This document shows positions 45,815 through 58,200 of a stretch of DNA of 64,000 nt, in pieces (within the stretch, counting starts at the first letter, position 1; every line of letters begins with the position of its first letter). Below the pieces are notes generated by a model. The model worked only from the letters and a program-made list of their open reading frames with translations. It had not been told where the DNA came from and did no database searches. The position numbers and the translations under genes are program-made. The stretch is from positions 98,596,562 to 98,660,561 of the forward strand of contig OW799236.1 in NCBI GenBank assembly GCA_941918925.1, written 5' to 3'. The DNA is from Phyto melanocephala. Taxonomy: Eukaryota > Arthropoda > Insecta > Diptera > Rhinophoridae.

Positions 45815-46141
45815 TGTTACGTTTATACCATTTATAAATGTTGGCTTATTTCCTTTAAATAACTTTGAGTTCTTTTATTGCAATCAAAAACAGTTAAAAT
45901 TAGTTATAAACTTAAGAGCACTTTATTTATTTAAATACACTCAGATATTGTTTTTATATTACTTTACTTATTGTTATACACCTTTATTGTCAAACTCACT
46001 TTGACACACACTTAACAAGCTCTACTGTTATACTGATCATGTTAGCTGTGTTGTTCGGCTATTTATAGTAACATAGTGGTGTTCGGTAACATTCGACAAA
46101 GTTCTCGTATGTACACACTAGTACATTCGAAAACCGTTACA
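45815..46141 (-). mobile_element. Probable solo LTR
   Basis: Read on the minus strand, the 327-bp block starts TGTAACGGTTTTCG and ends AAACGTAACA (TG...CA). It contains TATAAATAGCCG (46067-46056) and, about 130 bp later, AATAAAGTGC, the expected promoter and poly(A) layout. No target duplication or internal coding region was found, so the call is tentative. Confidence 0.45.
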
Positions 46142-47082
46142 TTTAAATTAAGACGTAATTTTAATTAATTACTTAACAGTAATAAGCAGTAATAATAAAA
46201 CTGCCTAAGAGTATGCTACAAATAATAACAACTTAATATCATGTTCGAACAACCAGCGAAATAAACTTATACAAACAAAACTACAGTAACTTAAACTACT
46301 ACAACTAAATTAAATTATAATGTAAATTAAGCTATTTAAAAATAAATCTGTAACAATACTTTTAAATTACATAAATCTCACTGTGTATATATTGCTATAA
46401 AACTAACTATAAAACTCGTTATAATTATTGTTTAGAAGTCTCAAACTTCCTTTATAATAGTGAACCAACGTTTTCTAACTGGAGAAGTAATATTAAACTC
46501 AGTTCTTATTTATTGTTTAAGAGTTTGCGACTTCCAATTTAGAAGTATAGGTCAACTTATAGAGCCTTAACTACCGTTGGATATCCTGACGCTTTCGTTA
46601 GATATCTCTGCCAATAAATTCAGAATTCAAAAAACTGCCATAAATACTGGTGTGTGGTGTTTCTGTTAAGAGCTTGGGTTGGCCGAAATCGAACGTAAGT
46701 TTTGTATTCATAAGATAATCAATTTTGATCAGAGTTGCGCAGTCTATACAGCAATTGTGAAAACTATAATCGGACATATCATGCTATTTTATTTTGTCGT
46801 TAGCCGTTCGGTAAATTTGTTTGGTCACACAGTAAACAAAATTAAGATTCAAATTTATTAATTTTTTTTTATGGGGGAAACCCTATCTTTAGGTTTTGTT
46901 ACTTTTTTTACTAAAAAATTTTTTGAAAGATATCTATCAGAAAGTGATCTACCAAGCATACAAATTTTTTATTTTTACATCAATCAACAGCATTTTTTAT
47001 TTTCGCAATTTTTCTTTTTATTTCACTCACAAATAAAAATATATTTTTTTTGCGCCTCCCTGATTTGAATATTATTCATTGT
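46142..47082. other. AT-rich intergenic stretch
   Basis: No features were recognised. Open frames at 46679-47068 are Phe/Ile-rich and look compositional. Confidence 0.4.
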
Positions 47083-47084
47083 TA

Positions 47085-47487
47085 CCCAGCAAAAAAATCT
47101 ATGACAAAAAAGTGATTTTGCAGGGGTTCAACTGGTGACGAAGTGCTTCAATTTAGGTGAAAACACTAATGATTTTAAAATTAGCGTGTCATTGGAGATC
47201 ATGTGTTTACATGAATATTTTAATGAACTGCACTTCATTCTAATAAGTGCATGGAACTCATGCATATTTTGTGACAAGTATCGGATATTTCATGTGTAAA
47301 AATTGTTTGTTTACATGAATTGTTTAAGATATTTAGCATGATGTTACATTAATTTTTAAACACATCAATTATGACAAATTATTTCACATTAAGGAAGTCA
47401 TTTAGAATGAATGTTTTTACACAATTGATTTAGAAGTCTTGTAAATGTAATTCGCTTTGCACTACTTCCAATTTTTTTTTTGCTGGG
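47085..47487. mobile_element. MITE, 403 bp, TA-flanked
   Basis: The ends CCCAGCAAAAAAAT and ATTTTTTTTTTTGCTGGG style complement are inverted repeats flanked by TA (47083-47084, 47488-47489), consistent with a Tc1/mariner-mobilised MITE. The interior repeats atcatgtgtttacatgaa-like words and is non-coding. Confidence 0.8.
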
Positions 47488-47814
47488 TAGTGCAAACTGA
47501 TGACATTAACAACTTATGAGAAATTTTTTTTGTTTTTGTTATTGAAAATACAAAAGAGTTTTCTACTATGAAAAAAAAAAATCATTACGATTTTTTAACT
47601 TACCTTCACTTACCTGGCAATTGTACCATTAATGCAGATATTAAAAAAGAAGAACCCATTTGATTCAGAATATTTTGATTATTATTATTTCTTTAAGCTA
47701 CAATTTAGGCAATACATCCAAGTAAATTTAAAATTTCACACGATTACACTCTTCGTTATTATTTTTTTATTAAGATATTAACATTATAGTTGGGATTTCT
47801 GAAACAATTGTACC

Positions 47815-48165
47815 AAATTTGGTATTTTCTGAATGCTTATGGATAGGGGAGTCAATTAATCACTGTCCGTCTGTCCATATGTATATTGAAATCAACCATG
47901 GCCGTGGTTTTTTGCTCATATCTCAATTGTTTATGTACTCCCGAATATTTCTGATATTTTAATTCCTCACCCGGGTCCGAGCGATGTCGGGGGGCTTCAA
48001 AAAGTTGATTTCAACATACACTCGGACAGACGGACAGACTGACAGAGCTTAATCGACTCCCCTATTCATAAGCTTTCATAAAATATATACTGCATGGGGT
48101 CGGAAATGAAAATTGTAGAAATTTCACACGGAATGACAATCCCTTTTTCACTGTGTGAAGGGTAC
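47815..48165 (+). repeat. Family B right arm, copy B5 (with inverted start)
   Basis: 47820-47890 is a reversed piece (ctgaatgcttatggataggg, ctgtccgtctgtcc), followed by the forward right arm from ttttttgctcatatctcaat to gtgtgaagggtac. The left arm is absent. Confidence 0.7.
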
Positions 48166-48473
48166 AAAAAACCAAATGGATAATTTTAGGACATGTTCAA
48201 TGTTTATTTTAATAAACTGTTTATTTTATTTTACCGAACAGATCAAAGCTGTGTTAAAAAAGGAACTTAACCAAAAAACGGAAATAAGTATCTAAAACTT
48301 AGTATTTGGTTTGACATTTAATTTAGGCAATATTATTTAGAGCGAGATAATATATAAAGGCTGCAACAAAGAACATTCAGCTCTTACTTATATTATTTAT
48401 AAAATAAATAGGGTTTAATGCAATCAAATACAAAAGTAGGGTTTTGTTGGCATTAACAATAAATTTTGTCCTC

Positions 48474-48652
48474 AGGAAATATACATTCGAAATTTCACAG
48501 CTCTACGTGCTATAACTCTCTTCTTAATATACCGATTTATCCCATTTTCATTACCAAACAAACCTTATGTATAAGAAATGTTCTGGCAAAACTTGAGCGC
48601 CCTAACTTTTTCGGACAGACGGACGGACATACCTAGATCGTCATAAAATGAT
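48474..48652 (+). repeat. Family A repeat fragment, copy A10
   Basis: Right-hand family A phrases (aatatacattcgaaatttca, aagaaatgttctggcaaaac, cagacggacggacatacc, gatcgtcataaaatga) are present without either end. Confidence 0.7.
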
Positions 48653-48884
48653 AAGAGAGTGCAATATTTTTATAAGATTATTTATCTTGTGACTTTTAAA
48701 TTTAAATTTCTGATATAGTATACTTTCCAAATATTTTGCACTACTTTCCCAGATTATTCTGTAGTTTTTTAAGTTTATTGAGTTTTGTAGAAGAAATTGA
48801 TGAATTAGTTGAATAATAATCGTTATTTTCCATTTCGTGTAAAATTCATAAATTTCTTTTAATCAGCTTTTAATTTTGAAATAA

Positions 48885-49370
48885 CGTCAGTGGCGACTAT
48901 ATCAGATCGTTTAAAAGCTTTGATGTATGCCGATGATGTCAAAATTATTTGATATTTTAATAATCCTGAAGATCAACTTTTCCTTTAGTCTGAAGGAATG
49001 GAGCTGAATGTAAAACAATATGAGCACATGTCCTTTTTCAGAGTTAAGAAATTGGATTTATTTTATTGCTTTAAGGAGTATAAACTTGATAAAGTTCTGA
49101 ACTTTCTTGATCTTGGTGTTTTGCTTGATCACCAATAAAATTTTCGTGGTAATATTTCGTTAATTGTTAACAAAGCAAATGGTGTTCTTGGGTTTATAAA
49201 GAGGTGGTGCAAAGAATTTCTACATCCTTATATTACGAAACACTTATATTCATCGTTAGTTCGACATATTCTAGAATACGGATCAATTATATGGAATCTT
49301 TACTTTAATATTAATATTGATAGTATCAAGTCCGTACAAAAGAAGTTTTTAATATTTTTTATCCAGTTAA
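48885..49370 (+). pseudogene. Non-LTR reverse transcriptase remnant (C-terminal half)
   Basis: The plus strand encodes LKALMYADDVKII (catalytic YADD box), LNFLDLGVLLD, ISLIVNKANGVLGFIKRWCK, SSLVRHILEYGSIIW and SIKSVQKKF, in the order of Jockey-clade reverse transcriptases. Several stops and a shift break it. It lies just outside the 3' end of the gustatory receptor gene, in opposite orientation. Confidence 0.8.
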
Positions 49371-49880
49371 AAATTGTGTGACATCAAAGTGAAAACTTCT
49401 TTTTATATATCTGTGGCTTGGAGCTAAAAGGGCAAATGTCAAAATATTTACTTTTGAGAAAATGGGAATTGAACTTTTATAGGTACTTTCATAGTGACAT
49501 TGGCCAGCATTTTATTTATGAAGCTGTTTTGGGTTAAGTATGACTTTAGCTGTTTTGCCATAATGAAATAGAGCAAGAAAACAAATCTAATGCAATGATT
49601 TACTCAAAAGAGCAAAAAAGTGACATTGGCCCTTTTAGCTCCAAGCCACAGATTATGTTTTGCGTGATATTTTACGTCAATACATGCTATAATTCGCAGT
49701 AAGACGGTAATTATTGTAAACGAGGTGTGTTAAAATCTTTAAGAATATTTAAAATTGTCTTATCGTGACATAATTTTTTTTTATAACAAGTTCACAGATC
49801 ATAGAGAAAAGTAATTTCCATATCTTTATATAATTTGTTGTATTTAATTTCGTTGTTGTTGCAGTTATTATCTTGTATTC
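49371..49880. other. Sequence downstream of the receptor gene
   Basis: It should hold the 3' UTR of the minus-strand receptor gene. No clear AATAAA is near the stop. Near-repeats of a phrase about ggcttggagctaaaagggca and its complement (near 49411-49430 and 49628-49650) form an inverted pair. Confidence 0.4.
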
Positions 49881-52800
49881 CTAATTCTTTGATTCTTCCA
49901 ACTGTTTGAACTGTATTAAGATCACCAGATACGTTGTAACAGCTGAAAATATCTTTAAAATTTATTTAAGATTGTGGTACAAATATGTTCATAACTCGCC
50001 AATATTTCAAAATAAGAGTGAAAATAACGACATTCAATTGAAAATGAGAGAATTCCTATTGAAATCTCGAATATAATTTCGATCACTGTCGAATGTCGTA
50101 ATTTGACCCCATTGCTATGTTATGATTTCAATATTTACCTTAAAAAGTGTTGATGTATCTATTACGAAAAAACCATAAGCAGTGAACTGCACTTCTTGTT
50201 TAATGCTTTTTGTTAAAAACTTGTCAACCTGTAATAGCAAATATTTACGTGAATGCAATTGAAGAACAGTTAGTTTAACAACATTTAAACCCATTATCTT
50301 TTTAATCAATAAATCAAATGAACGTTTTAAATTAAATACAAAACGATTAAAACAATTTGAAAAGCTTGCAAATTCGTTTGTGAAAAGTTCTGTTTGTTTT
50401 CGTACACTGATTAATATATTATTACAAATGTATTAATATAACAATGTTTATATATAATATATGTGTATGTATATATTATAAATAATTATATAAAATATAA
50501 TAAAACATATTGATTCATTTTGAAATCTAATAAAATTTATTTATAACTGGCTTGAGTTCATTAAATTTCAAGTAGTATACACTGCGGTTGACCCATTCGA
50601 CCGTGGTTAAATATCAAGGGCCGATGTTGAATGTGAACCACACCTAAACGTCAAGTTTTTTTCTGCATTTCATTTGATATTTCTCAATTTCAGACAAACT
50701 CAATTTGAACCATGGAAAGATACACAATCGAGCAATGCGTTAAAGTTGTTTAAGCTTATTATAAAAAAGGGCCTTCAAATCAAGATGCATATCGTGCACT
50801 TCGTGATCTTTTCGGTGAATTAAATCGTCCAAATGTGCGTACAATCGGAAAAGTCGTGCAAAAATTTTAGCAAACCGGGTCTGTAGGAGATGTGAAAACA
50901 CAAGTGCATGCTCGTATTGCAACAATTGCACCATCCGCGCTCGTCATTGATGAACATTATGCATAAAAACTTGCATTTACAATGCAATTGACTCAAGAAC
51001 TTAAGACTCTTGACCATTCCAAACGTCGTCAACAGTCTGAATGGTGGCAAGAAATGGCAACCGTGGATGATCAATTTTTGAAGAAAATCATCTTCAGTGA
51101 TGAGGTACATTTTCACATCAGTAGATTCGTCAATAAACAGAATTGCTGCATTTGGGCGATTGATAATCTAAGAGTGATTGTCGAAAACTAATGCATCCAC
51201 AAAGAGTGACTGTTTTGTGCGGTTTATGGGCTGGCGGCATCATTGGGCCGTATTTTTTTCCAAAATGAGGACGGTCAGGCAGTTACTGTGAATAGTGTTC
51301 GCTATAATGAGATGATAACGAACTCTTTATGGTCCAAATAGGAAGATATGGATGTGGACAATATGTGGTTTCAACAGGATGGTGCCACTTGTCACACAGC
51401 TAATGAAACAATGGGTCTTTTGCACGACAAACTCAATGACCGTGTTATCTCATGTTGTGGCGATGTCAATTGGCGGCCAAGATCATGTGATTTGACACCC
51501 TTGGACTTCTTTCTTTGGGGTTATTTGAAAGAAAAGGTATATGTCAATACAATTCAAGAGCTAATGAATGAAATAATTCGGCACATTAATGGCATAGAAC
51601 CTCAATTATGCCTCAGCGTCATCGAAAATTTGGACCATCGGATAGAGGAGTGCCGCCGAGGTTTCGGCGGCCATTTGGCTGATATTTTGTTCCATACATA
51701 ATTGAACCATACCAATATAATCATAATAATAAGAAGTGACAATAATTTCCTAAAAATTTTTGTTTCGGCCCTTAAAATTTAACCACCCTTTAGTAGTTGT
51801 TTTGGTAGGTCATTAGCATATAACGAAAATAGCAACGGTCCAAGTATGGAACCCTGTGGAACACCTCTTCTAGTTTGAAGCGGACGTGAAATTAAATCAC
51901 CACTTATAACCGATTGCAATCCACTAGAAAGGTATGAGAAGATCAGTCATAACATGTCAAAGGCCTTAGAGTGAGTGGTCCACTAATACCAAAAATGATA
52001 TTCTTTTCTCCTCAAGATTACTACGAATATCCTCTATGACATCAGATAATGCTGTGATACAACTACGTTAAGGTCTGAATCCTGATTGACGATCAGGCTT
52101 TTGTCTCTAACATGTTTTTATAATAAATGTTCAAAAACTTTCGACAAACAAGGAAGTATTGCTATTGGACGGTAGTCGTTTCCTGATTTTGGCACCGGAA
52201 CAATTTTGGCATATTTCCAACAAATTGGAAAAATATTGATTGTAATTATTGCGTTGAAAATGTGAGTAACAAATTTGATAATCCACGGCAAAATATTTTT
52301 TATAAATTTAGGGTTTATATCATCCAAGCCGACAGTAAGAGATTTCACTGCGTTGAAACCATAAACATAAAATAATACCCAACGAAATGTGTTAAAGTTT
52401 CGTTTATAAAAGGATTGTTGACAGATGAAATAGTATGTACATTAAGGCATTTTTTAATATTAGTTTAAATTAAAGCGTTTTAAGTAGGTAGTTCAATTTT
52501 GATCTGAAAGGATCAAAAAAATAAAAAACAAGTAAAAGTGCTATATTCGGCGGTGCCGAATCTTATATACCCTTCTCAACGTGTAGTCATGCAATAACAA
52601 TTGTTTGCATCACCATTCATCCCATATGAAATACGTACATACATATAAAAAACATACATATATAAAAACATCCCAATGTAAAATTATAAATTTACGTATG
52701 TTGTTAAAAAAAAATTTAAAAAATTAAAAAAAAAATTAAAAAAAAATAATTATAATATAAATAATATAAAACAAAAATAATAATAATAATATAAATAATA

Positions 52801-55236
52801 TATAAAATAAAAAAAATTAAAAAAAAATAATTAAAATATAAATAATAAATATAAAACAAAAAAAATAAAAAAAAAAATAAAAATATAAAAAAAAATTGTT
52901 TGGCTCAGCTGGGATTCGATGCCACGTTTACTCTAGCCAGTATACACGTTTGTATGTATGTATGTTGTTGTTGTAATGTTGTTTTTGTGAAAAAAAGAGG
53001 TGGTCGTGGGTTTCTGCTCATATCTCAGTTGTTTATGTACCGATGTTTTTGATTTTCAATCCAAGCGATGTCGGGGGGCCTTAAAAAGTTGATTTCAACA
53101 TACACACGGACAAACTGACAAAGCTTAATCGACTCCCCTATTCATAAGCTTTCAGAAAATATATACTTTATGGGGTCGGAAATGAAAATTGTAGAAATTT
53201 CACACGGAATGACAAACCTACATATATATACCCTTTTTCACTGTGTGAAGGGTATAAAAAGTACCAAATTTAAACGTGCTACAAATGGCCCCATTGTTTA
53301 ACATTTTGCAGCACTGCTAAAAACACTTTAGTACAAATAACATTATAAAAAATTCTATTTATAACATTTTTTCTTTCAGTGTCAACATTTAAAACTTTTC
53401 CAAAAATGAGTACAAACCCCATTTTTATTTTGTATATAATTGAAAAATATTTAGATGATGGGTTTAAGTATAATTTTGTTAAAATTTACATACAATGTTT
53501 TGATATTCCTTGCTTTTACCATAAACTCGTGCTAGTATTTGTGATGTCTCATTGGCCTGAAATATAAGTTCTAATTTATACATATGACTTTACATTAGAT
53601 CGTACCGGAAAAAAAGTTCATCTTACACCTGCGAATAAAAAGTATTTTTGTAAGGCAATTTCATTTTATTTGCTAAAGGTAGGATATTAAGATGTAGTGG
53701 TCCTATGCTCTACATTGGAATGACGGTAGTAAATACACATGTTTATATTAAATATCCATATTTTTGTCTGATAGGGGACACATATTTTGCTCCAAGGGCT
53801 ATTGACCTAGAGAAAAATTAAACGTTCGGCAATAAAAAGACGAACAAAAGTTTAATATTTTTTGGCGAGATTTAATTTTCTTATACATATATTGGAAGTA
53901 CATTAAGGCTGTACACTCAGAAAACCGAAAATTACATTAATTTTCAATCGAATGGTTCAGTTCCTGCAATCGAACTTTTCATTTGTGATTATAAAATTTC
54001 TATTGCAAGATCCATAATTTATTAGTGCTGACCAGTGTTGCCAGTGTTGTTTTCACTGAGATCGCAGTTTTTCACTGCGATTTGCCCGTCGTCACTGCGT
54101 AACTGTGTTTTTATTAATATCACTGCGTTTTTCAGTTTTTGGTAGTTTTCCTCTTTTTTTATCAACGTTACATGATTTACCTCAAACGTGTTTAACACGT
54201 AAGTCTGTAAAGGCACAACGAGATAAAATTTTCAGCCTGTTAAAAATATAGCAGCTAGATGACAACATTTTCTGCTGTTACGTTACGTTGCAGTTGACTG
54301 ATTAGGTCTTGAATTAAAATGTCAAAAATCCCGTTAGAAAAACATAAACAAACTATTTCGTAAAAAAAAATATTTGCTTTTCAGTCCATTTAATTAATTT
54401 TTATATTGTACTAGCCAATCCCGGCGCGCGTTGCTACGCCCCTTCATGAATTTTAATCGCATTCTAAATTTTAATCGAATATCAAGTGCAAGGCTATAAA
54501 CTATAACTTATTCTATATGAGCGTGGCACTGCCCACTTTTCTAATTACGGAACTGTATAGTCATGAGAGATCAATAAGTGTGCAAAGTTTCAGAAAAATC
54601 GGTCCAGTGTAAGTACCTCAAAATGATACCTTTTTTTATGGGCGTGGCACTGCCCACTTTTCTAAATACGAAACTGTATAGTCATGACAACTCAATATGT
54701 GTGCAAAGTTTCAGAAAAGTCGGTCTAGTGCAAGTACCTCAAAATGATACCTTTTTTTTAATGGGCGTGGCACTGCCCACTTTTCTAATGCCGAAAGTGT
54801 AAGGTCATGACAGCTCAGTATGTTTGCAAAGTTTCAGAAAATTCGGTCCAGTGCAAGTAGCTAAAACTGATAACTAATTTTTTATGGGCATGGCCCCGCC
54901 CACTTTTTCAATCACGAAATTATAAAGCCATGACAGCTCAATATGTGTGCAAAGTTTCAGAAAAATCGGTCAAGTGCAAGTACCTCAAAATTAAAACTTT
55001 TTTAGGGGCGTGGCCCCGCCCACTTTTTTTATCACGAAATTATTTAGTCATGACGGCTCGATATGTGTGCAAAGTTTCAGAAAAATCGGTCCAGTGCAAG
55101 TAGCTAAAACTGATAACTAATTTTTTATGGGCGTGGCTCCGCCCACTTTTTTTCACCCATAAACACTCCCTGGTATGTGTACAACAACTTGCCAAAGTTT
55201 GAGTCCGATCGGTTTTACAGTTTCGGAGTCTATAGC

Positions 55237-55287
<51 letters not shown>

Positions 55288-58200
55288 TTCACTTTTATAT
55301 ATATAGATTGCACTGTTGTTGACAATCAATAATAATATTTTTTTTCTATTGCAGTTGAGTAGTTGAGATAAATTAACTACAAAAAATTAAAAAACAAGTA
55401 ATTCTTAAAAAAAGGGCAAAAAATTGTTAAAAAAGTGACAAAAATTTCCTTTTTTTTTGTCCAAACGAAAACGACATTTTTTTATTTCTCGTCACTGCGC
55501 TTCACTGCGCTTCACTGCGTTTTTTTTTCGATTTCACTGCGAAAAAAAGTTGGTCGGACCTAAGGGTAAAAACAGGTTTTGTTCAGGAGAGCCATTTTAA
55601 AGATTAAGGGCCGAATTCATAAAAAATATTTTAGGTTTATTATAGGTTTATTTGACAGATGTTGTAAAGAAATTTGTCAAATAAGCCTTCAATAAACCTA
55701 AAATATTTTTTATGAATACGGCCCTAAATGATTTTTCTATTTTTTTAAATTATTCATAAGGAAAAAAATACATTTTTTGTAGTTTCGTAAAATCAAGTTA
55801 TTTTGTTAATTTAGTAGGGGAAAAAATTAAAATAAATAAATTTTACCGTTAGGTCCCTTTCTATTTGCGCTTAGAATCGTCGACTTCACTTTTATAAAAC
55901 GCGCATATCTCTGGAAGGGAACACTTTTGGGGCATGGAATCGGTCTCATTCGATGCTCAGATGTTGTCCACAAAAATTGAAAATTGTTTTTTTTTACCCT
56001 TATGTCCCTTTCTCTATGCGTTGTCACATATATATTCCGAAACGAAATTCTATAAATATTTATAACCTTAAAATTCTACTATCCCAACTAATCTATGTGA
56101 TTGGCAACAATTGCGGTACTCACAACCGATACTGTTTTCTCTGTGTAGGAACTGAAATCTAGTGGTTAAATGTTATAACGAATTACTAAATGGCCTTGGG
56201 TAAATGTTATAACGAATACTAAAGGTAAAGGGCCTTTGGAGGAAAACATTGGTCTCCTCAAAGCAAAAAATATTGAATTATCAAACTTTAAAAAGCGGCT
56301 GCAAATATCGAAAAAAATTTAAAAAGCGGCTCCTACGTTCGGCAAAAAGCATTTCTTTCGCAATTGACTTGTAAAAATACTCTATATTTGAAGATGTACG
56401 GCGAACTTCTTTTCCGGTATGTTCTAATGCAAATACATACATTCGCGTTTTGGCAATAAATAATAGTGTTGTTATTGAATAAGTTTGTTTGCGTACATAC
56501 GTATGTATATAGTAATTATAGAGTCTTAAATATGTATGTATATCGCTGATCACAAGTAGAAATGCCCTAACTTATATTTTTTTACGAATTCCTAAAACTA
56601 TATTTCACACTTCGACACAAGTTTATATTGCGTTTTTTCCTAATCCTGTTAAGTTAAAGTTATTTGAGTTAGCGCCTTTCCATTTGTGACCAACGATATC
56701 TAGAGGCTAAAAAAATTTACCAATTTACCGTTCATCAGATACACGTTTTGAAAGATACATATGTGATAAAAAAAACAAGTAAGAGTGCTATATTCGGCCG
56801 TGCCGAATCTTATATACCCTTCACAACGTGTAGTCATGCAATAACAATTGTTTGTATCATCATTCATATCATATGAAATAAAAAAGTACATATATTAAAA
56901 CATCTCATTGTAAAATTATAAATTTACGTATGCGTTAAAAATTATATAAAAAAGAAAATTAAAAAAAAAAAATTTAAAAATACATAAAAAAAATTTAAAA
57001 AATAAAAAAAAAATTAAAAAATATTGAAAAAAAATAAAAAAGAAATTTAAAAAATATTGAAAAAAAAAAATAAAAAAAAATTAAAAAAATATAAAACAAG
57101 TAACAGTGCTATATTCGGCCATTTTATATACCCTTCACAACATGTTGTCATGAAATAATAATTGTTTGTATTACCATTCATCTCATATGAAATACGTACA
57201 TACATATATAAAAACATCCCATTGTAAAATTGAAAATTAACGTATGTATGTTAAAAAAAAAAAATAAAAAAAAAAATATTAAAAAAAATTTTGAAAAAAA
57301 ATTAAAAAAAATAATTAAAATATAAATGATAAATATAAAACAAAGAAAATTAAAAAAAAAAAAATTAAACAATATATTAAACAAAAAATAAAAATATAAT
57401 AAAATTCATCACAAATAAAAATTCTTTGTAACAATAACAATGTTAATATGAACTCGAGCCTGATTAAAATTTGAATATTAGTTTAAAAAATAAAAAATTA
57501 AAAAAAAATTTTTTTTTGGCTCAGCTGGGATTCGATCCCACGTTTACTTTTTAACCAATATACAAGTTTGTATGTATGTATGTATGTTGTTGTTGTAATG
57601 TTGTTTCTGTGAGAAAAAAATCGAGGTGGTCGTGGGTTTTTGCTCATATCTCAGTTGTTTATGTACCGATGTTTCTGATTTTCAATACCGATCTACTCCC
57701 AAATATTTCTGATATTTTAATACCTCACCCGGGTCCAAGCGATTTCTGGGGGCTTCAAAAAGTTGATTTCAACATACACACGGTCAGACTGACAGAGCTT
57801 AATCGACTCCCCTATTCATAAGCTTTCAGAAAATATATACTTTATGGGGTCGGAAATGAAAATTGTAGAAATTTCACACGGAATGACAAACGTATATATA
57901 CCCTTTTTCACTGTGTGAAGGGTATAAAAATATATTTAAAATAAAAAAATATAATAAAAAAAATTTAAAAAAAAATTAAAAAAAATTAAAAAATATATAA
58001 AAAAAAATTAAAAAAAATATAAATTATATATTAAATAAAATAAAATAAATTTTTTTTGGCTCAGCTGGGATTCGATTCCAGGTTTATTCTAACCAGTATA
58101 AATGTATGTTGTTGTTGTAATTGTGAAAAAAAACGAGGTGGTCGTGGTTTTTTGCTCATATCTCAGAAAGTTATGGGGCGATTGCGCTGAATTTCAATAG

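Noticed and set aside
46679..47068. Two adjacent plus-strand frames
   Set aside because: Phe/Ile/Lys-rich reading of AT-rich DNA with no motif, splice signal or homology I can identify.
56281..56553. Candidate second exon of the gustatory receptor (frame with TGKEVRRTSSNIEYF)
   Set aside because: Its acceptor would join in the wrong phase and give an early stop; the exon at 53556-53494 fits phase, splice sites and family sequence.
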